DNA from: Clostridium fallax
Lineage (GTDB): Bacteria; Bacillota; Clostridia; Clostridiales; Clostridiaceae
DNA: 64,000 nucleotides
Reading direction: 5' to 3'
Assembly (NCBI RefSeq): GCF_900129365.1
Contig: NZ_FQVM01000003.1
Location: forward strand, 113,247-177,246
The notes under the pieces were generated by a model. That model was not told the DNA's origin. It made no database searches and saw only the letters and a program-made list of their open reading frames with translations. Positions 52,008-59,787 of the stretch are shown one piece after another (within the stretch, counting starts at the first letter, position 1; every line of letters starts with the position of its first letter). Position numbers and translations under genes: made by a program.

Positions 52008-53384
52008 ATGATTGATTTAGATAATATATTAAAAATACAAAAGGATTTTTATAATTTAGGCATAACAAAAAATTTAGATTGGAGAATAGAAAGATTAAAG
52101 GTTTTAAAAGAAATTATAAAAAAATATGAAGAAGAAATATTAAATGCATTAAAAGAAGATTTACATAAATCATCTTTTGAAGGGTATGCTACTGAAGTTG
52201 GTATAGTATATGAAGAAATAAATACAGCTATAAAACATTTAAAAAAGTGGGCAAAACCAGAGAAAAAAAGAACATCAATATCATATTTCCCAGCTAAAAG
52301 CTTAATTTTAAAAGAGCCCTATGGAGTAGTACTTATAATAGGGCCTTTTAATTATCCATTCCAATTATGTATGGCCCCTTTAGTTGGAGCAATAGCTGCT
52401 GGAAACTGTGTGGTTTTAAAATCTTCTGAGCATTCACAATCAACAGGTAAGATAATTGATAAAATAATAAAAGAAGCTTTTTCTGAGGAGCATGTTTCTG
52501 CTGTAGATTATAGAGGTGGTAAGGAGTCGGTACAAAAATTAATAAATCAACCTTTTAATTATATATTTTTTACAGGAAGTGTTAAGGTAGGAAAGATAAT
52601 AATGTCTGCAGCAGCAAAAAATTTAATTCCTGTTACATTAGAGCTTGGAGGTAAAAGTCCTTGCATTGTAGACTATGACTCTAAGGTTCAACTTGCTGCA
52701 AAAAGAATAGTATGGGGTAAGTTTTTAAATGCTGGACAAACTTGCGTAGCTCCAGATTATATATATGTTCAAAAAAATATAAAGGATAAATTTTTAGTTG
52801 CTTTAAAAGAGGAGATAAATAAACAATTTGGAGATAATATAAAAAATAGTGAAGACTATCCAAGAATAATAAATGAAGATGCTTTTAATAGATTAATTAA
52901 TTTAATACAAAAAGATAAAGTATATTTTGGAGGGGACTATAGTAAAAATGATTTATATATAGAACCTACAATTTTAAACAATATAACATGGGAAGATCCT
53001 ATAATGGAGGATGAAATATTTGGCCCTATAATTCCTGTAATAGAGTTTGAAGATTTAAATGAAGTAATAAATGAGGTAAATAATAGGCCAAGCCCTTTAG
53101 CGCTATATTATTTTTCAGAGAGCGTAAAAAAGATAAATAGAATATTAAGTAGTATATCTTCTGGCGGAGCAACAATAAATGATACAGTAGTACATGTAGC
53201 ATCAACAGAAATTCCTTTTGGAGGAGTAGGAAATAGTGGTATGGGTAACTATCATGGAAAATATAGCTTTGATACATTTACTCATAAAAAAGGAATTATG
53301 AAAAGAGGTACATGGTTAGATATAAATATACGTTATGCACCATTTAAAGACAAATTATCTATTGTAAAAAGGATTATGAAGTAG
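52008..53384 (+). CDS. Aldehyde dehydrogenase (class 3-like, YwdH type)
   Basis: About 458 residues. Catalytic Glu in VTLELGGKSP and Cys in NAGQTCVAPDY; NAD-binding FTGSVKVGKII. The short length and class 3 pattern (EPYGVVLIIGPFNYPF; PFGGVGNSGMGNYHGK) match NAD(P)-dependent fatty or general aldehyde dehydrogenases. ATG at 52008 is 7 bases from AAGGAGGAG; an in-frame GTG at 52002 is too near. It precedes a glycyl radical enzyme by 164 bases, so it may oxidise an aldehyde made there; that is inference. Confidence 0.9.
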   Translation: MIDLDNILKIQKDFYNLGITKNLDWRIERLKVLKEIIKKYEEEILNALKEDLHKSSFEGYATEVGIVYEEINTAIKHLKKWAKPEKKRTSISYFPAKSLILKEPYGVVLIIGPFNYPFQLCMAPLVGAIAAGNCVVLKSSEHSQSTGKIIDKIIKEAFSEEHVSAVDYRGGKESVQKLINQPFNYIFFTGSVKVGKIIMSAAAKNLIPVTLELGGKSPCIVDYDSKVQLAAKRIVWGKFLNAGQTCVAPDYIYVQKNIKDKFLVALKEEINKQFGDNIKNSEDYPRIINEDAFNRLINLIQKDKVYFGGDYSKNDLYIEPTILNNITWEDPIMEDEIFGPIIPVIEFEDLNEVINEVNNRPSPLALYYFSESVKKINRILSSISSGGATINDTVVHVASTEIPFGGVGNSGMGNYHGKYSFDTFTHKKGIMKRGTWLDINIRYAPFKDKLSIVKRIMK

Positions 53385-53429
53385 ATTTTATGGTTTTAAA
53401 TTAAAAAATATAGAAAAAAGTCATTTTAA

Positions 53430-53520
53430 ACCTTTACAAAAGGTGAAGATTTTTTTAATATAATATTAACAGCGTGTATATATCACTACATGTTAAAGAA
53501 CCTTATTAATTCGAAAGGTT
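53430..53520 (+). promoter_or_regulatory. Two related palindromes upstream of yjjI
   Basis: ACCTTT-ACA-AAAGGT (53430-53444) and AACCTT-10 bases-AAGGTT (53499-53520) share the half-site ACCTT/AAGGT. The first could also be the short terminator stem of the aldehyde dehydrogenase gene. They may be operator sites for yjjI control. Confidence 0.35.
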
Positions 53521-53548
53521 AAAATATGTATTATGGAGTGAGAAGTAT

Positions 53549-55033
53549 ATGAATACTGTAGAAAAAATTATAAAAGATGGAAGCTTAACTTATGAGCAAA
53601 AGGTTATAGCTTTAGCAAGAGAAGCAGAGAATAGTTTAAAGGTATTAAAAATATCTGATAAGTGTGAAAAACTTAGGCAATCAGGAGTTATATGTGATTT
53701 ATTTGAAGGAAACGCACCTTATAGACCAAGATATATAGTACCAGATTATGAAAAGTTTATGAGAGAAGGAAGTGCTTTTTTAGAATTAGATCCGCCAAAG
53801 GATATATGGGAAGCAACTAATAGTTTATTAATTTTATATAAGCATGTACCATCAATTACTACAATGCCTGTATATATAGGAAATATAGACTATCTTTTAG
53901 AACCTTTCATAAATGATGAAGAGGAAGCTTATAAAGCTATAAAACTATTTTTAAAACATATTGATAGAACAATTACAGATTCATTTTGTCATGGAAATAT
54001 AGGACCTAAGGCTACAAAGGCTGGAAGACTTATATTAAAGGCAGAAAGAGAACTTCAAGATGCCATTCCTAATATAACATTAAAATATAGTAAAAGTACT
54101 CCAAGAGATTTTGCAAAAGATGCAGTAAGAACTGCTTTAAGCACAGCAAAGCCAAGTTTTGCAAATGATGAAATTTTTAGAAAAGATTTTAATGGAGATT
54201 ATGCTATAGCAAGTTGTTATAATGGATTATATATAGGTGGAGGAAGTTATACTCTTGTTAGAATGAATCTTAAAGCATTAGCAGAAAGTGCAAATTCTAT
54301 AGATGATTTCTTTAATGATAAGCTACCTAGTGCTATGAAAGAAATGGCAGGATATATAGATGAAAGAATTAAGTATGTAGTAGAAGAAAGTGGATTCTTT
54401 GAAAATTCATTCTTAATAAAAGAAGGTTTAATATATAGAGACAGGTTTACTGCTATGTTTGGTATGTTTGGCCTTGCAGAATGTGTAAATACTTTATTAA
54501 AAGCAGATAAGCTAGAAGAAAGATTTGGACATTGTGATAAAGCTGATAAATTAGGTGTTAAGGTAATTAAAGCAATGGATGAATTTGTAAAAAATCACAA
54601 AAATAAATATTGTCAAATAACAAATGGTTCATTTTTACTTCATGCACAGGTTGGAATATCAGATGATATAAATGTAAGTCCTGGATGTAGAATTCCTATA
54701 GGAGAAGAAATAGAATTATGGGATCATCTAAAAAATGCAGCATTATTCCATAAATACTTTCCTTCAGGAATTGGAGATATATTCCCATTTGAAAAGAACT
54801 CAAATAATAATTTAGATTATATATTAGATATAATAAATGGAGCATTTAAAGAAGGTATGAGATATTTCTCACTATATTCATCTGATAGTGATGTTATAAG
54901 AATAACAGGATATCTAGTAAAGAGAAGTGAGATAGAAAAATTAGATAGGGGAGAAGCAGCTATTCAAGATACTGTAGCCTTAGGTTTAGGTGCAGTAAAA
55001 AATGGACATGTATTACAAAGAAAGGTTAGATAA
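53549..55033 (+). CDS. yjjI: YjjI family glycyl radical enzyme
   Basis: A 494-residue glycyl radical enzyme of the short YjjI type. The C-terminal R-I-T-G-Y-L-V motif gives the radical glycine at residue 454, and Cys223 (YAIASCYNG) is the candidate thiyl residue. The activase gene follows immediately. The substrate of this family is unknown to me. Oxygen-sensitive, cytoplasmic. The upstream aldehyde dehydrogenase may process its product. Confidence 0.9.
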   Translation: MNTVEKIIKDGSLTYEQKVIALAREAENSLKVLKISDKCEKLRQSGVICDLFEGNAPYRPRYIVPDYEKFMREGSAFLELDPPKDIWEATNSLLILYKHVPSITTMPVYIGNIDYLLEPFINDEEEAYKAIKLFLKHIDRTITDSFCHGNIGPKATKAGRLILKAERELQDAIPNITLKYSKSTPRDFAKDAVRTALSTAKPSFANDEIFRKDFNGDYAIASCYNGLYIGGGSYTLVRMNLKALAESANSIDDFFNDKLPSAMKEMAGYIDERIKYVVEESGFFENSFLIKEGLIYRDRFTAMFGMFGLAECVNTLLKADKLEERFGHCDKADKLGVKVIKAMDEFVKNHKNKYCQITNGSFLLHAQVGISDDINVSPGCRIPIGEEIELWDHLKNAALFHKYFPSGIGDIFPFEKNSNNNLDYILDIINGAFKEGMRYFSLYSSDSDVIRITGYLVKRSEIEKLDRGEAAIQDTVALGLGAVKNGHVLQRKVR

Positions 55034-55034
55034 T

Positions 55035-55871
55035 ATGGTACAAGGAGCCATTAATAAAATCGTACCTTTTAGTTCAGTAGATGGTCCAGGGAATAGAACT
55101 GCAATTTTTCTTCAAGGGTGTAATTTTAATTGCCTTTATTGTCATAATCCAGAAACTATAAATAGGTGTATAAATTGTGGAAAATGTGTTGTAGAATGTC
55201 CCTCCAATGCATTAAAGGTTATAGATGGAACTGTTTATTGGGATTCAGACTTATGTATACAATGTGATAATTGTATTAAAAGTTGTCCTAATTGTAGTTC
55301 ACCTAAGGTTAAATTATATTCTAGTGAAGATTTAATTAATGAAATAAAAAAATATAAAAGTTTTATACAAGGTATAACTTTTTCTGGAGGAGAATGTACC
55401 CTTCAAGAAGATTTCCTAGTAGAAGTTTTTAAAAAAGCTAAAAAATTAGGATTAACTTGTTTTGTTGATTCTAATGGAAATAAAGATTTTTCAAAGATGA
55501 ATAATTTAACTAATATAATGGATATGGTAATGTTAGATGTTAAGTCTTGGGATAATAGATATCATAAGTCTATTATAGGAACAAATAATAATATTGTTTT
55601 AAAGAATTTAGAGTTTTTAACTAGGATAGGTAAACTCTATGAGGTTAGAACTGTAGTAGTACCACAATTATTAAATAATGAGGAAACTATAGAAGAGGTT
55701 TCAAAATTTTTAGGAAAAAATAATCCCAATATAAGATATAAACTTATAAAATATAGACCTATGGGAGTTAGAAAAGAGCTTATAAATAAAAAAGTTCCAA
55801 CCAATGAATATATGGAAAATCTAAAGTTTATTGCAGAAAAAAATGGATGTAAAAATATATTAATTGTATAA
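55035..55871 (+). CDS. yjjW: YjjW family glycyl radical enzyme activase
   Basis: A 278-residue radical-SAM protein. FLQGCNFNCLYCHNP holds the CxxxCxxC cluster motif. A ferredoxin insert with two Cys-rich clusters follows (CINCGKCVVECP; CIQCDNCIKSCP), then the TFSGGECTLQ SAM-binding segment. It installs the glycyl radical on the YjjI protein. The start is ATG 55035, one base after the yjjI stop; an in-frame ATG at 55002 lies within yjjI and adds no family residues. Confidence 0.92.
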   Translation: MVQGAINKIVPFSSVDGPGNRTAIFLQGCNFNCLYCHNPETINRCINCGKCVVECPSNALKVIDGTVYWDSDLCIQCDNCIKSCPNCSSPKVKLYSSEDLINEIKKYKSFIQGITFSGGECTLQEDFLVEVFKKAKKLGLTCFVDSNGNKDFSKMNNLTNIMDMVMLDVKSWDNRYHKSIIGTNNNIVLKNLEFLTRIGKLYEVRTVVVPQLLNNEETIEEVSKFLGKNNPNIRYKLIKYRPMGVRKELINKKVPTNEYMENLKFIAEKNGCKNILIV

Positions 55872-55888
55872 GAAAAAAAGCAGGAATT

Positions 55889-55921
55889 AAAAGTCAACTT
55901 TTATAAAAGTTGACTTTTTTT
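55889..55921 (+). terminator. Terminator of yjjI-yjjW
   Basis: AAAAGTCAACTTTT / AAAAGTTGACTTTT stem with T-run. Confidence 0.9.
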
Positions 55922-56031
55922 AGTTTTTATTGCTTTTTTCTAGATTAATGGCAAAAAAATTACATAAAATGTGAATATTAATTAAGTATTTCCTTATTAA
56001 AACGATTTCTAATAGGGGAAGGGGAGTTTAT

Positions 56032-58236
56032 ATGCTAAGTAAATTTAAAAGTAAATTTTTAAAAAGTAAAGAAGCAAAAAAAAATATGAAAGAAGAAAAG
56101 ATAAAAAATGATGGAAAACCTAAAAAAATAAATAATATTTTTGAAAGATTTAAAAAAGTTAAATTAGATAAAAAACTTTTTAAAAGTAATTTTTCATTCC
56201 ATGATTTTTTTGGAAAAAGAACTTTAGCTAAAAAGTTAGTAATAACAATTCTTTTTATAGTGATTTTTTCCATGTCAATTTTGGCTGGATTAAGTATGAT
56301 TTTTACAAAGAGAAATATAAGCAAGGACTATAAAGAAAGTACAACCAATACTCTTTTGCAAAATCAACATTATATAGAATTATTAAGTAAAAATACTCAA
56401 CAAATAGCTTATGAAATATATAATAATAAAACTATTTTAGACAATTTAAAAAAAGAAAATACTGAATCATTAGAATTCATAAAAAGCCAAAGTTTAGTAA
56501 GGGAAGAATTAATGGGACTTGTTAGTGTTAATATTACTAAAGTATTAAAAAATATTTATATATACTCTAATGATAGATGTATATGTACAACTAAAGAAGA
56601 AAATATAAATGGAAATAAAGAATTATTAGAAGAAGCAAAGAAACAAAGCTGGTATGAAAAGGCTCAAAAGTCATCAATAAAACCATTTTGGTGTTTTACA
56701 GAAACTAATGGTAAAAAGGCTTTAAGTTATATAAAGGGAATTAGTAACTTAGATGATTTTAAAGCAACTTCAGTTTTAAGAATAGATATAGATCCTAGCA
56801 TATTTAAAAATGCTATGGATGATTTGGAATTAGGTAATGATGGAATAGTTGCTATGGTAGACGAAGATGGCTATATATTAAGTGGAAATAAAGATTTTAA
56901 AATGGGAGAATTATTTAAATATGATTTTTATGAAAAAATCAAAGATAGTAAAGGAGGAACCTTAAGTACTAATATATATGGTAAAAAATATGAAGTTATA
57001 TATAAAGATATAAATAATTATGGTTGGAAATATATAACTGCAATACCTTATAGCCAAATAAATAAAACCTCTAAAATTTTAGGAAAAATAACTCTTATAA
57101 TAACTTTAATAGTAGTAATGATAGCATTTTTAATAGCTATAATTACTTCATTACAAATAACAAAACCTATAAAAAACATTATAGAAGTAACAAAAAAATT
57201 AGCTACCTGTGATTTTACAGTTTCTTGTGATGAAAACACTAGAATAAATGAGATAGATAGTTTAAGTAAAAACTTTAATAATATGGTATTGATTTTAAAT
57301 GATGCTTTAAAGAATACTTCCGAATTGATACAAAGCACTGCAGAAACTTCAGTGAACTTATTATCAGTTTCTGGAAGCTTAGGTAAAAAAGCAGAAGATA
57401 TAGTACAAAATGTTGAGGAGATATCAAAAGGTTCAACTAATCAAACAGAAGAAACTATGAATTGTGCTGAAATATCTTTAGCATTAAATGAGGAAATAGG
57501 AAAGACAATTAAAAAGTTAGATAAATTAGGACAAAATAAAGATGAGGCACTGAAAGCTATAGAAATAAGTTCTAAGCAAATTGATGATCTTAACAAAACT
57601 TCATCATTAAATGCTAAATCAATGAATGATGTATCTATAACAATAGGCGATCTAAAGGAGAAAACTAAACTTATATTAAATATTTTAACAAGAATAAATG
57701 AGATAACAGACCAAACTAATTTATTATCATTAAATGCGTCAATAGAGGCTGCAAGGGCAGGAGATGCAGGAAAGGGATTTGCAGTAGTTGCAAATGAGAT
57801 AAGACTATTGGCAGAACAATCACAGAATGCTTCTTTAGAAATTCAAGGTATAGTAAAGGAAGTTAATAAGGCTATTAATAATTCATTAAATATAGCTTAT
57901 GATGCAAAGGATGCCTTTAAAGTAGAGGAAGAACAAGTAGAAAATACTAAGAATTCTTTCAATAAGTTAAGAGATAGTTTCGATTTAGTTACAGAATCTA
58001 TTGAAGAATCATTAAAATCAGTTAATATTATAGATAAAAGTAAAGATGTTTTAAGTGATGCAATAGATAATATAGCATCAATATCACAGGAAAATACAGC
58101 CGCAACAGAAGCAGTAACATCTGTTATACAAGAACATGTTAATGAAAACAAAAAGATTAATGAAATGGCAGAAGGATTAAATCAAAAATCCAAAAACTTA
58201 GAAGCTTTAGTTAATAAGTTTAAGTTTACAGAATAA
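56032..58236 (+). CDS. Methyl-accepting chemotaxis protein
   Basis: A 734-residue chemoreceptor: an unusually long Lys-rich cytoplasmic N-terminus (about residues 1-67), membrane helix (about 69-91), a large outer sensor domain of the dCache type (about 95-345), second helix (about 350-372), HAMP, and the signalling domain with the hairpin tip EITDQTNLLSLNASIEAARAG. The ligand is unknown. No che genes are nearby. GGGGAAGGGGAG ribosome site; monocistronic. Confidence 0.93.
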   Translation: MLSKFKSKFLKSKEAKKNMKEEKIKNDGKPKKINNIFERFKKVKLDKKLFKSNFSFHDFFGKRTLAKKLVITILFIVIFSMSILAGLSMIFTKRNISKDYKESTTNTLLQNQHYIELLSKNTQQIAYEIYNNKTILDNLKKENTESLEFIKSQSLVREELMGLVSVNITKVLKNIYIYSNDRCICTTKEENINGNKELLEEAKKQSWYEKAQKSSIKPFWCFTETNGKKALSYIKGISNLDDFKATSVLRIDIDPSIFKNAMDDLELGNDGIVAMVDEDGYILSGNKDFKMGELFKYDFYEKIKDSKGGTLSTNIYGKKYEVIYKDINNYGWKYITAIPYSQINKTSKILGKITLIITLIVVMIAFLIAIITSLQITKPIKNIIEVTKKLATCDFTVSCDENTRINEIDSLSKNFNNMVLILNDALKNTSELIQSTAETSVNLLSVSGSLGKKAEDIVQNVEEISKGSTNQTEETMNCAEISLALNEEIGKTIKKLDKLGQNKDEALKAIEISSKQIDDLNKTSSLNAKSMNDVSITIGDLKEKTKLILNILTRINEITDQTNLLSLNASIEAARAGDAGKGFAVVANEIRLLAEQSQNASLEIQGIVKEVNKAINNSLNIAYDAKDAFKVEEEQVENTKNSFNKLRDSFDLVTESIEESLKSVNIIDKSKDVLSDAIDNIASISQENTAATEAVTSVIQEHVNENKKINEMAEGLNQKSKNLEALVNKFKFTE

Positions 58237-58293
58237 ATAATATTTAAAACATTTATAAAAATTAAAAATAGGCAGTTATATAAAACTTTAGCT

Positions 58294-58407
58294 TATAAAA
58301 AATGGGTTGTGGCACTAATTAATTTGCATACAATATATTAATTTGCAAATTTAAAATTATCATAAGGTATTGTATTAGTTATTTTTAATGCTACACCCAT
58401 TTTTATA
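58294..58407. repeat. Imperfect long inverted repeat (about 114 bp)
   Basis: The ends TATAAAAAATGGGTTGTGGCA and its near reverse complement TGCTACACCCATTTTTATA are inverted, and pairing resumes inward with ATACAATA / TATTGTAT. The centre is AT-rich with AATTTGCA repeats. It lies between two convergent genes, so it may be a long bidirectional terminator; the size and terminal repeats also suit a MITE-like element. Confidence 0.5.
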
Positions 58408-58409
58408 AT

Positions 58410-59453
58410 TTAATTACCTTTAGGTGAATTTTTATTTCCTCTAAATCCATACCCGTCAGATATTATTCTTCCAATTCCATGAATTTTTGATGAAATACAA
58501 CTTCTGCAATGAGCAGGAGTATCGCCTGTACATATTTTCCCAGGATAAAGAGCATATAATTTTCTATATTCTCCTTCAGTTACATTTGGCATAACAACAT
58601 TTGCACCACTTTGAAGTGCGATTATTCTACCATTTTTATTTAAAGTTTCCATAGCAGTTGTTGCAGGAATATTTATGTCTACTAAAAGTAATCTTATAAT
58701 AGCCATAACCTTTAATGCCAAAGTGAAATCGCCACCTTTAGCATCCTTTAAAGGCGTATCTTCATTAGGAATAAAAGGACCAATTCCAAGCATGTCTACA
58801 TTTATTTTCTTAAAAAATAATATATCATCAGCTAAAGAGCTTAATGTTTGTCCAGGTAATCCTACTAAAGAACCGCTACCAACTTCATAGCCAAGAGTTT
58901 TTAAATCTCTTAAGCATCTTTTTCTTTCCTCATGGCTCATACCAGGATCCATATCTTCATAAAGTTTTTTATCAGTAGTTTCTATTCTTATAAGATACCT
59001 GTCTGCACCAGCCTCCTTAAATTTTTTGTAGTCTTCAAAGCTTCTTTCTCCTATGCTTAAAGTAATTGCTACATTTAATGCTTTAAGCTTTTTTATAATA
59101 CTTACCATTCTGTCAGCAGTGAAATAATCATCTTCTCCACCTTGAAGTACTAATGTTTTATATCCATATTCAACAGCTTTTTTTCCAAAGTCTAAAATTT
59201 CTTCTTCTGAGAGTCTGTATCTTTTTAAATTTTTATTATCTCTCCTTAAGCCGCAATATAAACAATTTCTTTTACATATATTTGTAAATTCTATTAATCC
59301 TCTTAGATGAACATAAGAACCTAAATTTTCTTCACGAACTTCATCAGCAGCTTTAAATAGCTCTTCATTTATTGAGTTATCTTCTAAAAGAGAGATTATT
59401 TCATCTTTAGTTAATGAATGAGTTTCTTTAGCTTTTTTTATTAGTGAATTCAT
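58410..59453 (-). CDS. hydE: [FeFe]-hydrogenase maturase HydE
   Basis: A 347-residue radical-SAM protein with CKRNCLYCG (CxxxCxxC), LQGGEDDYFTADRM and a C-terminal GKICTGDTPAHCRSCISSKIHGIGR with additional cysteines. Together these fit HydE, which acts in synthesis of the hydrogenase H-cluster, better than biotin synthase. HydF, HydG and the hydrogenase are not in this window. The start has GGGAGG well placed. Confidence 0.9.
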   Translation of the reverse strand: MNSLIKKAKETHSLTKDEIISLLEDNSINEELFKAADEVREENLGSYVHLRGLIEFTNICKRNCLYCGLRRDNKNLKRYRLSEEEILDFGKKAVEYGYKTLVLQGGEDDYFTADRMVSIIKKLKALNVAITLSIGERSFEDYKKFKEAGADRYLIRIETTDKKLYEDMDPGMSHEERKRCLRDLKTLGYEVGSGSLVGLPGQTLSSLADDILFFKKINVDMLGIGPFIPNEDTPLKDAKGGDFTLALKVMAIIRLLLVDINIPATTAMETLNKNGRIIALQSGANVVMPNVTEGEYRKLYALYPGKICTGDTPAHCRSCISSKIHGIGRIISDGYGFRGNKNSPKGN

Positions 59454-59563
59454 AGTTCCTCCCTTTGAAAAAGTATATAATTAATGATTATACACTTTAA
59501 AGTATTTATTTTAAAGATAATAAAAATAATAATTAATTTAACAAATACTTAACACTAAGTCAG

Positions 59564-59592
59564 TTGACCATTGCATAAAGTAAACATATAAT
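59564..59592 (+). promoter_or_regulatory. Promoter of the Mn-riboswitch transcript
   Basis: TTGACC (59564-59569), 17-base spacer, TATAAT (59587-59592), about 28 bases before the riboswitch. Confidence 0.88.
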
Positions 59593-59616
59593 AAATATAT
59601 AATTTAATATAAATAG

Positions 59617-59720
59617 ATAAAGGGAGTAACTACCTTAATTAAGGTGATATAGCCAACACTCGGTATAATTTACCTGGTTTTATCATAGTGATAATTTAAT
59701 TGCTAATGTGAGACTTTTCT
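59617..59720 (+). ncRNA. yybP-ykoY manganese riboswitch
   Basis: Elements AAAGGGAGTAACTACC, GCCAACACTCGG and the closing GCTAATGTGAGACTTTT agree with the yybP-ykoY family. The last element overlaps the 5' arm of a following terminator, so Mn2+ binding should prevent termination and switch the ATPase gene on. Confidence 0.85.
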
Positions 59721-59757
59721 ATAATCAAATTTGATTATGGGATAAGTCTCTTTTTTA
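59710..59757 (+). terminator. Expression-platform terminator of Mn riboswitch
   Basis: Outer arms GAGACT / AGTCTC with inner ATAATCAAA / TTTGATTAT, followed by TTTTTT; its left arm shares bases with the aptamer end. Confidence 0.85.
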
Positions 59758-59787
59758 TTTTTAATAAATTTTATAGGAGGTATGGGA

